The notes under the pieces were generated by a model, which saw nothing but the letters and a program-made list of their open reading frames with translations, did no database searches and was not told where the DNA came from. This document shows, piece by piece, positions 13,361 through 23,800 of a stretch of DNA of 64,000 nt. The DNA is taken from positions 450,783 to 514,782 of the forward strand of contig JAEBUN010000032.1 in NCBI GenBank assembly GCA_023014365.1, in the 5' to 3' direction. Position numbers and translations under genes: made by a program. Position 1 is the stretch's first letter, and every line of letters starts with the position of its first letter. The DNA comes from Lepiota brunneoincarnata. Taxonomy: Eukaryota > Basidiomycota > Agaricomycetes > Agaricales > Agaricaceae.

Positions 13361-14050
13361 GCTGCAGATAAACAGAGCTTTAATGCGACTGGAAAAGGGG
13401 AGATGGTTCTGGAAGTACCAAATGGAGCTGTTAGCTTGCAACTGTGAATCCATGAAGTCCTCTATTCTCCCGAGGCAGGCTACACATTAATCTCTATTGG
13501 ATGTCTCGACAATGCTGGCTTCACCACTACTTTTGGAAATGGCAAATGCATCATCCAGGATCCTGGGGGTGCACACATGGCCAAAATCCCCAAGAATGAG
13601 TGCAGTTTATATTGCCTAGTCAAGGAAGTTGAGCCAGAAGCCAATGCCATGGGAGAACCACTTACCCTCAACATGCTACACTGCCACCTTGGCCACATAG
13701 CACCAGCAGCTGTCAGGAAGCTCATACAGGATGGGATGGTGACAGGATTGAAGCTGGAACCAGGTGGAGAAGTAGACTTCTTCTGCGAGTCTTGTGTATC
13801 AGCAAAATCAACTCAGCTACCAATTGCAAAACAACGGCAGGGTGAACATGCTACATCATTTGCCCAGGAGGTCCACTCCGATTTATGGGGACCTGCCAAG
13901 GTCGAGACAAAAAGGGGAAGGAAATATTATGTTACCTTCACCGATGACTTCTTGCAATGGACCCATGTTGAATTTCTCACAAATAAATTAGATACCTTTG
14001 ATGCCTACAAGTGTTTCAAGGCTTGGTGCAAGACCCAATTTGGTGCCCGC

Positions 14051-15350
14051 TGATACACCGATTTCACGCCTATACATGAATTCTGAACTCTGGAACAATT
14101 CTCTACATAGAATCATTGGCTATATCATTAAAGAACTCTATAGAGGATTGGTACTATGTCCCATAGTAGCCAGTTTGACCAAACTGAGGATATTCGAGCC
14201 TTGGAAGTGTTCAAACCAGCTCATTATCACTAAGCTTAGTGAACCAAGCTATCAGAACGCTCTCTGGAGGGATTCCAGACTCTACATAGCCTATTGAGTA
14301 TACTTTGGTCGCATCCAGGGACCTTATGAGCAGTTTTCTGATGAACTCAGATTTGTTGGAACCTAAAGAATGTACATAGCGGCTGTCGCAGGTGTATTAC
14401 ACCCATAGTGAGCCCAATAATGATGACCAGACCACGGAACAGAATGTCCAACGTTTAGGAGGTGACACCCAATGCCCAAAACCCTAGACATATCAAAGAC
14501 TCATAATTAACAAGTGCTTTGTGGGTCCCAGCACCTTGGCATATTGCCTGACTGAGATTAATTACAATGGATTAAGGGATTGTCCATACACCATACATTC
14601 CAATCATAATTGATCTGGAGGCTTAATGCACTTGTGTGGATGCAGAATAATGCAGACAGGCATGGAACACATCTGGCTGGATTGCCATTCATCAATCAGA
14701 GAAAAACCCATAACCCAGGGCAAGGTAGAAATGCTGCTGAACCTTCCAAAATATTCTGCAGTACCTGTAACAATTAAGCTTATTGTTTTCTATTTCATAT
14801 TTACTATCTCTCATATGTATCTAAAGAATATAAATATGGTTGCGCTTATTTGTGGAGAAGCAAGAGGTCTCACCCCTGCTTCCACATGCAAGTCTGCAAG
14901 CTGTGATCAAGAACAGTTTCAGAGGACTATTTAGTGTGCATTGTTAAGTGTGATTTCTTCAGTTGTCAACCAACCCAGAGACAGAGACAGAGAACAGAGT
15001 CCAGAGTTTAGAGTTCCAGAGTGCTAGAGACAGAGATAGAGACAGAGAACAGAGTTCAGAGACCAGAGACCAGAGACTAGAGACCCCGCACTTTGAATTG
15101 ACAGGGATTGTCCTTTCACTGTTGCACCATACAGCTAAGATAACTTCAATGGCTGTTTGTTAACCTCTAAAAACACTATTCTCTTGAATTTTGCTATCAG
15201 AACGCACCCCCAGAACACCCTAAAAGACAAAACTGTTCATTATTTATCTCATACTACTTGTATTAACTTAAGCTTATTGAAATTCAACTAAGCTTAGTGA
15301 GAACAAGCCCTTTATCTATATTAAAACCCATGAATATTTCCACCATTTCA
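14051..15350. mobile_element. 1.3-kb non-coding insertion in copia-2 integrase
   Basis: It begins TGATACACC and ends CCATTTCA. The flanking tetramers are CCGC (14047-14050) and CCAC (15351-15354), consistent with a 4-bp duplication with one CpG decayed. Joining the flanks restores the integrase frame around the IKTFHSDHGG motif. No protein motif was recognised. TG...CA ends suggest a solo LTR or an LTR-derived non-autonomous element. Strand is unknown. Confidence 0.6.
14976..15084. repeat. AGAGAC-rich simple repeat
   Basis: About 110 bp made of imperfect CAGAGACAGAGA-type units inside the 1.3-kb insertion. Purine-rich on the plus strand, with no coding role apparent. Confidence 0.85.
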
Positions 15351-17659
15351 CCACATTAAGACATTCCATTCCGATCATGGTGGGGAGTTCACTGGGGATG
15401 TTTTTCAGTCCCACCTCAAATCCCGAGGCATGCAAATCAAGCTCACCATACATGATACTCCCTAACACAATGGTGTTGCCAAACACTGGAACTGCACTAT
15501 CATTGAGCATGTTTGCACAATGAACCATGAACCCTGCTTACCAAAATACCTGTAGGTTGAGGGAGTATGACATGTTGTGTGGTTGATGAATTGGACTGGG
15601 ACCAAGGCCATGGATAGCAAGACCCCTTTTGAAGTGGTATTTGCAAAGCAGCCAGACCTGCAGAGAGTACACAAGTGGGGTGAGGAGTGTTGGGTTCATC
15701 ACCCTGGTGGAGACAAATTAGGGGACCAGACAAAGAAAGCTCAATGGCTCAGCTTTGATGATGAAAGCAATGGTATGACTGGTGCTGTCCAAATCGAGTG
15801 TAACATCAGGCTCAGAAAGAATCTCGAGGGGGAGGAAAAGCCTACATACAAGATTCCCCCTGAACAGCCACCTGTCCCTCCTCCCACTGCCAAAATCCCC
15901 AAAATTCAACCTCCAGACCCTCCTCACCAAGCTGCTGAAAACCCCACTGAGTGTCCAACACATGTATGCAAACCTAGCCTGAAAGCTATAGAGATACTTG
16001 AGGGCTGAGCTGTTACCGCCATTGAGGAGCTTGAATGGGCAGACATTCACTGCTTTGCAGCTGAAATGGAGTTTGCGGAGCCTCTAGAACCTCAAAACTG
16101 GCAAGAATTGAGGGGGAGAGCGGATGAAAAATCCTGGAAGGAAGCAATGAGGGAGGAGATCAAAATGCTAAAAGAGACAGATACCTGGGAGCTCACAGAT
16201 GCACCCCCTGGTGCAAACATTGTTGGATCAAAGTGGGTATTCAGAGCAAAAAAGGACGCAGCTGGAAATGTCATACATTACAAGGCTCACCTTGTAGCCC
16301 AAGGCTTCTCACAGGTACCAGGCATTGACTATTTTGACACCTATGCCCCAGTTGCTCACCTCCCATCCATTTGCACCATCCTCACCATTGCAGCTGCTCA
16401 AAATACAGAAGTTCACCAGATTGATATCAAAGGGGCATACCTAAATGGAAAGTTCACAGAAGGGAAGACCATTTACATGTGCCAACTGCCATGTTTTAAG
16501 GACCCAGCACACCCTTACAAAGTCTGTTTACTGAAGAAACCACTATATGGGCTTAAACAATCTGGCCGGCAGTGGTATCAGAGACTTTGCAAGATACTGG
16601 TGGATAATTCAGGACTTACCTGTGCCGAGAGCAACCCCTGTGTGTTTTTCAAGCTTGACCCTCATGAATTGACCATTCTAGCCATCCATGTGGATGATTG
16701 TACTGTCACAGCAACAAAAACTGCACTTGTTGAGTGGCTAAAGGGCCGCATGGGTGAATTTGTGGAGGTGACGGACATGGGGGAAATACACTGGCTTCTG
16801 GGAATCGAGGTGAAGAGACTTAGAGAGGAAGGAACACTGTCACTGTCACAACATGCTTACATTGATGCCTCTCTCTGCCATTTTGGCCTCAAGGATGCCA
16901 AACCCACCTCCCTGCCCATAGACCCATCCATCTGGCTCACAAGCAACCAGTGTCCCAAGACCACAACTGAGATCACACAGATGGCCAATGTCCCCTATCA
17001 CAAAGCTGTTGGTATGCTTATGTACGTGGCTCTTGGCACTTGCCCAGACATCACTTATGCTGTGCAACTTCTCTCACACTTCTCACACAACCCTGGAGAG
17101 GCCCACTGGGAGGCCGTAAAATGGGTTTTTCATTACCTTAAAACCACTCACGACCTCTGGCTCACTTATGGTAGCACTGGAAACCTCCTTGAAGGATACA
17201 CCGATGCTGATGGATCTATGGCTGAAGATTGCCAAGCAACCTCTGGGTTTGCTTTCCTGGTCAACAGAGGTACTGTCTCATGGAGTGCAAAGAAACAGGA
17301 GCTGGTTACTGTATCCACAACAGAATCTGAGTATGTTGCTGCTACCCATGCTGCTAAGGAAGCCCCCTGGCTTCATTCCTTTGTCTCAGAAGTCTTTTCT
17401 CCTACCACAGCACCCACCACCCTCTTCTCCAATAGCCAATCTGCCATCATGCTCACTCAAGACCACCAGTTTCACACCTGGACCAAACATATTGACATCA
17501 GATACCATTTTATCTGCTGGACAATTGAAGAGGGGAAAATTTGGCTCATTTACTGCCCCACAGATGATATGGTCACCAATATATTCACAAAGGCACTCCC
17601 CTCCCCCAAAGTCAAGCATTTCGCACATGCTCTTGGTCTCGGCACAGTTAGAGGGGGAG

Positions 17660-17958
17660 TGTTGGAGCACCCAAATGCATTCCTGAGACCATGGGACTCA
17701 ATGTGAGGGTCGAGACTCAATGGCAACACAACCCTGTGGTCTTGGCCCTCCTTGCTCACCATGTAAATATACTCTGTCCATGCTATTGCTCTCTCAGACA
17801 TGAACATTCAACCATGTAGGATACTACTTAACCTAGACATTTTGTTTAAGACAACTTCCCTCAGTTCTCGTCATAAATGAGTGCTGAGGTGAGCTCCATA
17901 AATTATCCCACTTGTCCCCACAGATGTTAATGCTACATAGTTTTTAATCTTTCTTACA
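17660..17958 (+). repeat. copia-2 3' LTR
   Basis: 299 bp, TGTTGG...CTTACA, pair of 11330-11628. It follows the purine tract GAGGGGGAG and is followed by GAATG, where G1 ORF3 coding resumes. Confidence 0.93.
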
Positions 17959-17963
17959 GAATG

Positions 17964-19167
17964 GGACTGTGCCACAATTTCTGCCATGTTATCAACCGCT
18001 CTCACCAAATTCCTGTTCAAGAATCAGGTCCCAAGCCAAAGCAATGGAAGCTGAGATCAGGACCACCCTAACCTACCTATTGGGACTGCCACCCAACCTC
18101 CCAATGCTCCCATGGTGGATACAAATAACTAGCCACCAAGTGCTGTACAAATTATATCTACTTCTAATGACGCCCCCACTGGGACTACCACCACCCATGT
18201 ACCCACCTCCAGAACTTGCTGCAATTGCTGCCATTGATTTGGCCATATCAAGGCAGGATGCCCATACTACCAATGTTGATATTGCCACCAGATTGCCCCT
18301 GGCCATTATGAGAAGCACTGCACCAGAAACCCTTACTAACATCAACCCACAAGTATGGTACCTGGCCTGTATTGCTGCCCACAAGGAATACCAAGCAGAG
18401 CTAGATCCCTCACACGCACAACCACAACCCACAATATTTGACATACTATTGCAAACACTGAACCATGCTCCACCTCAGCCAGGCCCATCCTCAATTGAAT
18501 ACAAAATGCCCCTACTGTCATTCCAACCACCTACACCACCCCCACACCTACTAGCAGAAGCCACTGACTTCCTGGACTGGTCCATCCACACACCCACCAT
18601 CACCCACCTCAGAGAACCCCTTGTCATTGACCTCACCCAAGACCTACCATCCCCAGACCCCCAAGTTACAGAAGCAATTCCCCAGATCTTGATGACCCCT
18701 ACTTTGACTGGGACCCATTGCCAAATCAAACATCACAGGAGAGCCTGTTGGACTATACTGAGAATATGTCTGATGAGGACATCAGACCTTACGAAGGGGA
18801 TAATGTTATGAACAGTCCAGACAAGGAAGAGTTGGAGCTAGTCTTCGATTACACAAGATGGATACAAGAGACTACAGACCAACTGTGGGTACAGGAGTAC
18901 AAAGATGAAGAAGAGGCATACTACTATGCCATGCAGGACTTGGTGAGAGAAGCAGAAATGGAGATAGCATTAGAGGATATTCTGGAATATCCTGAAGAAG
19001 AGGGAGAACTGATAGATCTGACCTCCAACACAGATGGAGACACTGAGAGAGTGGGTAGCAGGAATGAAGAAGAGGCCATGGAGATAGGATCAGGAGAAGA
19101 GGAGTATGAGTCAGAGGAAAGTGATGGAACATCACACAGCAGTGGAATGGAGAATGAGGACTACTGA
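17964..19167 (+). pseudogene. G1 accessory ORF3: tandem CCHC zinc knuckles and acidic tail
   Basis: In one frame, 18217-18321 encodes two adjacent knuckles: CNCCH-x-FGHIKAGC (CX2CX4HX4C) and C-x-YCHQIAPGHYEKHC (CX2CX6HX4C). The two unmarked residues are TGA codons, best explained as decayed CGA arginine. Upstream is a Thr/Pro-rich linker. The same frame ends in a strongly acidic region (18718-19167, many DEE/EEE runs) that stops just before the LTR. The reading extends left across the copia-2 insertion to about 10969, overlapping the end of pol in another frame. G3 has the same knuckle arrangement at the same position. Function is unknown; RNA binding is a reasonable inference from CCHC knuckles. 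Confidence 0.65.
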
Positions 19168-19171
19168 CTCA

Positions 19172-19502
19172 TGTAAGATATACTTAGCAGGATGCCATCA
19201 ACTAGGATGGGGATTGCAGCCAAAGGCTGTGCAGGACAGTAGAGTAGCCTTACAACCTATAATGAGTATATAGTCCCTCATAGGTATATAAAGGCCTGTA
19301 CAAGTAGAGATTAAAGCACTAAGCTTTAATCTTGTTAACAGTGGTCATTAACCCTCTCTGCCATAACTTGGTGTGTTCCCTCATTATCTCAGTCTGCACA
19401 ATCCACTAAGCTCTACAAGGCCAACCATCTCAGACACCTTGTTGAGTGATTGAAGGCCTTCTCCAGTTATCTTTGGAAACAGAAGGAGCAAGGATCATAA
19501 CA
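19172..19502 (+). repeat. Probable 3' LTR of G1
   Basis: 331 bp starting TGTAAGATA directly after ORF3 and ending CATAACA. It has a TATA-like TATATAAAGG at about 19285. No second copy lies in the window, so its ends rest on the TG/CA rule and on G2 gag coding restarting after it. Confidence 0.6.
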
Positions 19503-19519
19503 CCAAGCCCAGATGGCAA

Positions 19520-20489
19520 ATGAGGCATTTTGCTCCAATGCTTGCTCCCCACTTCCCATCACCTCCAGGCCTCTCCCAGGATATGTCAGACTCCCCCCCT
19601 CCATGTCCCCTTACCCATTCTAACCCCTCCCCAGGAAATCTGGTCCCTATGGATATTGATGCCTCCAAGCAGAAATTGGGACTTCCCCCACTCTGCTATC
19701 AGTGTAAAAGGCCAGGACACATGAAGGCTGAGTGCCCACTCCATCATGACATCCAGTACATGGATCTGGAGGAATGGGATGAGCTAATGCAGAGGTGGAA
19801 TTCTGAGATAGATACCCTAGCTGCAATGATGGGAATCCCAAGAGTGGAAGAGGCAGAGTTGGGATCAGAGGAGGATTTTCAGCAGTACGACAGGTGACTG
19901 GTGTGCCCCTGCTGCATTCAAGTAATAGGTTCTCTGTTTTGTCAATAGATGAAATAGAACGCTGTTCTGACTCCATACTGATCTCCAAAGACACACCACC
20001 ACCCCCCAGAACTCCAGTGCAACATCCCCACTAGGAACACCACCTTCCAAAGAGACCAGTCATTGCTTACTCTGACTTGGAATCCAAATCCCTCCAGCTG
20101 ACAGTAGAACTTGAGACCACTGACTCAGCTGAATGCAAAACAGTCAAGGCATTGGTGGATTCTGGAGCAACTGGCTCCTTCATTGACCAAGACTTTGTTT
20201 GTGCCACTCATCTCAGTACTCACCACTTATCCAACCCCATCCCAGTGTTCAATGTAGATGGAACTCCAAATGAAGCTGGACAAATCTCCAAAGTGGTAGA
20301 TGTAGTCTTACACTATCGAAACCATGCCAAATGCACACTGTTAGCAGTAACCAAGCTGGGAAGGCAAGAACTCCTCCTTGGGTTCACATGGCTGAAACAA
20401 CATAACCTGGAAATTGACTGGCAGACTGGTGAAGTCAAATTATCTTGATGCCCCTCATGCTGTACAGAATGCCAAGACCAGTCATGTGC
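19520..20489 (+). pseudogene. G2 gag zinc knuckle and protease
   Basis: The 19520-19897 frame ends gag with VPMDID and the zinc knuckle CYQCKRPGHMKAEC (CX2CX4HX4C), then a WDELMQRW helix. The 20077-20448 frame is the aspartic protease, with active site VDSGATGSFID near residue 27 and a second-half motif LLLGFTWLKQHN. It ends in a TGA shortly before the copia-1 insertion. Gag and protease are in different frames, with stops between them. Confidence 0.82.
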
Positions 20490-20494
20490 CAAGT

Positions 20495-20833
20495 TGTCGA
20501 AGTGCGAGCGCACAGCTCGATGTTTCTTTTGTCTTCATATTTCATATTATTCATGGACACTGTAGGTACACTCGACGGACTCTATTGTATACCAAGTAGC
20601 AACGAGTATGAGCTCAATTCTACGGTAAATACACGTACATAAAATTTTCCTTAGTATATAAGTAGAATGTCCGCTAGTCCTAGGATCCAGTCTTCCTACG
20701 TGGATCCTAGGTATGTAACTTACTTGTGTCGTGTCTCTGGTAGATACTGACGAGTCTTCCTACGTGGATCCTAGTGATCTCACTTATACATATTTTGTGT
20801 CTGACGTGATACTGCGCAATTCTATTCTCGTTA
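20495..20833 (+). repeat. copia-1 5' LTR
   Basis: 339 bp, TGTCGAAG...CTCGTTA. It contains twice the block GTCTTCCTACGTGGATCCTAG (about 20691 and 20754). It is followed at once by GGTTATGGGCCCC, a probable primer-binding site that already contains the ATG of the ORF. Confidence 0.95.
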
Positions 20834-20837
20834 GGTT

Positions 20838-23800
20838 ATGGGCCCCGAGAGCGACTCTACGTCTATGACACTTCAATCTGCCAAATTGAATGGCAGTAAT
20901 TATTATGCCTGGTCTGATAACATGAAGGCCGCTCTCCAAGCTCGACTGCTCTGGCTTGTTGTAGAGGGCCTGGAAGACTGTCCCCCTTTACCCTCTTCGG
21001 ATCCCCCTGTTAGTTCCGAAGGTAAACCACTTCCTACGTCCGATCCGGCCCATAAGGATTGGCTCCAGTCGAAGAAGGATTACTTGCGTTGGTTGAAATC
21101 CGACCACGCGGCTATGGGTTTGATGCGGGGGGCTATCGAGTTCAGCCAGCGCAAACATGTTGCTGGTGTTTCTACGTCGAAGGAGATGTGGGATCGACTT
21201 CTCAAGATCCATATCACCGAACGCCAGAGTATCAACATTCACTACTATTATCAGGAGCTCTATACTAAAAGATGGGACGAATGTACCACCATGTCAGACC
21301 TTGTTGGGTCCTTCCTAAACCTACGCCGTCGTATCACGGAAGCCGGCCAGAAGTTGGACGACATTCATGTTATCCACGCCATTCTCCTTTCCCTACCCCG
21401 CTCGAGTATCTGGGATCTCGTTAAGCAGAACCTTTTGAATAAGGGAAAGTCTCTCACCCTCGATATGGTCACTGCCGAGCTTATTTCCGTGCACGATCGT
21501 GCTGAACATGACCGCCTTATCGACGAGTCCGAGAAGAAGGTCAAGGCTGAGCAGTTGGCCCTGCTTGCCAAGTCGGTGGGGAATGGGAGCTCTGGGAAGA
21601 AAGGGAGAAAAGGGAGAGGCAAATCGGAGAAGAAGGTTAGACCTCCGGATTCGGAATGCCATACCTGCCACCAAAAGGGTCATTGGAGCCCTGAGTGTCC
21701 TTCGAAGTCCAGAGGGAAGTTGGGTGGATCTGTGAACCTTGCCGTTGATCAGCCGAAGTCCTTAGGTGATCGTGAAGTTGGAGTGATGTTGATGGCGTTG
21801 GATGAGGCTACCATTGTCTCTGGTGTTTTGCTCGACTGTGCGGCTACATCCCACATGTTTATGGATCGCGGCTATTTTGTCTCCTATCAGGAATCCTCTG
21901 GCGAGTATATCACTGTGGGTGGTCGTAACAAAGTTCCTGTCGCTGGTCGTGGCTCCGTCATGTTTCATTCTGTGCTCCCAGATGGTCGCCTCAGTATCAC
22001 CCTCTGTGATGTTCTCCACATTCCTCAGTTGGGTGCCAACCTCGTCAGTTTGGGTGTTTTGCAGCGTGGTGGAGCGAGTTACCAGAGTTGGGGTCTGAAA
22101 GGGTTGACGCTCTCGAAGGATGGCAAAGAGTTGTTCCGGGCGGTGCTTGCAGGGTCGGCTGGCACTTTGTATTATATCCAATGTGCAAAGTCAAACAATG
22201 ATGCCGCGTACCTTGCTAAGGGACAGTTATCCATGCGCTTATGGCACCGCCGTATGGGGCATTTGAGCCCCCGCGTCATCGACTCTATGCATAATGGTCG
22301 TCTGGTGAAAGGCCTGGAGATTTACACACCTCGAGAGTTCGACCATCTGTGCAGCAGCTGTGCCAATGGGAAGTCGCATCGTTTGCCTTTGCCTGATACG
22401 AGTGTAAACCGTTACTCCAAGATGGAGTTGTTGGTAATGGACTTGACCGGCCCAATGTCCGTCGTGACTTGGGATGGGTATTTGTATGCGCTTGTCGTTG
22501 TGGAGGTGAGCTGCCGTTATCCAGTGGGCCGTTTGTTGCGGGATAAGGAGGAGACTGGTGTTGCAGTACGGGATGTTGTGGCTATGTTGGAACGCCAGTC
22601 TGGTCTCAAAACTCGCCACCTCCATAGTGATAACGGGTCCGAATTTGTCAACTCTGCCATGGATCAGTTCTGCCGCCGCAACGGAATTATTCACGAGACG
22701 ACTATTCCATACCTTCCTGAGCAGAACAGCATCGCTGAGCGTGCCATTGCGGTGTTCTTCGAGATGGTCCAGTGCATGTTGCACACCAGCGGCATGGATC
22801 TGCATTACTGGGGTGAGGCCTTCATGTACGCAGTTCATATTCGCAGTTTAGCTCTCACCTCTGGCTTGAAGGGCTTTGTCCCTTATGAGGCGTGGACAGG
22901 GCGTAAGCCTGACGTTTCCCATCTCCGCATTTTTGGATCTCTTGGTTGGGCTCATGTTCCTAAGCCAGTGCGTAAGGGCAAGTTGGAGTCGAGAGCAGTG
23001 AAGGTGCGGATGCTTGGATGGTGGACCAATGAAGCGAAGGGATACCGGCTCGAGGATTTGGAGAGTGGCAAGTTGATTGCCTCCCGCGATGTCCAGTTTC
23101 AAGAGGATGATTCCCCGAGTGAGTTGGCTGTTGTGGATGTGGATGAGCCTGTGGTCCCACCTGAGACTGTCGACCGTTTGGTTGACGATGCTGTTGCCAT
23201 GGATGTTCCCAAGCCAGGTCCTACCACCACTCCCCTTCCCACGACTCCTCCCCCAGTCCCTGTGTCTGTTGATGCTGTTGAGGCTCCGCTTGCTGAGTGT
23301 CCAGTCACCCCTTCTCATGAGGTCTCCAGTGGGAGTCCCCCTCAACCACCGCCTGTGCCGAGGAAGTCCAATCGTGTGCGTAAGCCAGTCGAACAGCTGG
23401 GGTTCTTTGCTATCAATGATGCGGTTTCCTTAAATGGAACTGTTAACTTTGCTTTTGTCTCGGTCGCGAATGAACCCCACACGTACCAGGAGGCCCTCCA
23501 TTCCCCCTACTCGAAGCAGTGGGAGAGTGCTATCGAATCCGAGTATGCTCAATTGCGAAAGGCTGGTGTCTTTGAGTGGGTGGACAAGTTACCTGGAGGA
23601 AAGAAGGCAGTTGGGAGTCGTATTGTCTTTAAGGAGAAGTTGGATGGACATGGAAAGCGGGTTAAGTTCAAGGCTCGGATCGTAGCTAAAGGCTTCTCGC
23701 AGGTACCTGGAGAGGATTTTACCGAAACTTTTTCGTCTGTGGCCAAATTCACTACTCTCCGTGTTTTCCTCACTCTCGCTGCCTATCTGGACTTTGATAT

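Larger units (their letters stand above)
13577..17706 (+). pseudogene. copia-2 pol: integrase, RT, RNase H
   Basis: The pre-integrase zinc motif (HCHLGH...CESCVSAKS) is at 13660-13810. The integrase core starts with HSDLWGPA near 13875 and TDDFLQW. It is cut at 14050 by a 1.3-kb insertion and resumes at 15355 with HSDHGGEF and HNGVA. Frames are broken near 15465-15565. The 16066-17706 frame is a long open stretch of 546 codons with RT (KWVFRAKKDA, AIHVDD catalytic box, KPLYGLKQSGRQW) and RNase H (YTDADGS, ESEYVA, HIDIRYHFI, NIFTKALP). This ORF runs on into the 3' LTR. The RT half is well preserved while the integrase half is dead. Confidence 0.88.
11330..17958 (+). mobile_element. Ty1/copia element copia-2, full length but decayed
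   Basis: Two 299-bp LTRs (11330-11628 and 17660-17958) bound a gag-pol region. The base after the 5' LTR starts GGTTATGGGCCC, a probable primer-binding site shared with copia-1. A purine tract (GAGGGGGAG) precedes the 3' LTR. The flanking 5-mers are GAACA (left) and GAATG (right), which fits a GAACG duplication whose CpG decayed differently on each side. Two insertions lie inside (12400-12815 and 14051-15350). Without them the element is about 4.9 kb, close to copia-1. It sits in ORF3 of G1. Confidence 0.9.
7927..19502 (+). mobile_element. Ty3/gypsy chromovirus G1, interrupted
   Basis: G1 pol starts at the LINE junction (7927) and runs through RT, RNase H, integrase and chromodomain to about 11029. 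An extra ORF (ORF3) follows, then a probable 3' LTR at 19172-19502. Two insertions split it: a solo LTR at 10234-10609 and copia-2 at 11330-17958. Removing each restores the reading frame across the TSD. The 5' LTR, gag and protease are not seen in the window. The sequence after 19502 belongs to G2, so G1 probably sits inside G2 gag, but the left G1/G2 junction is not visible. Confidence 0.75.

Noticed and set aside
17969..18811. 280-codon open frame after copia-2
   Set aside because: The zinc knuckles of ORF3 are in a different frame of the same stretch, so this frame is an open shadow. It is kept open partly because TGA decay hit the real frame.
19167..19507. TSD around the LTR at 19172-19502
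   Set aside because: ACTCA and CCAAG do not match, so it is not a solo LTR at this spot; treated as the 3' LTR of G1.
22239..22838. 199-codon minus-strand frame inside copia-1
   Set aside because: Antisense shadow of the conserved integrase coding sequence.
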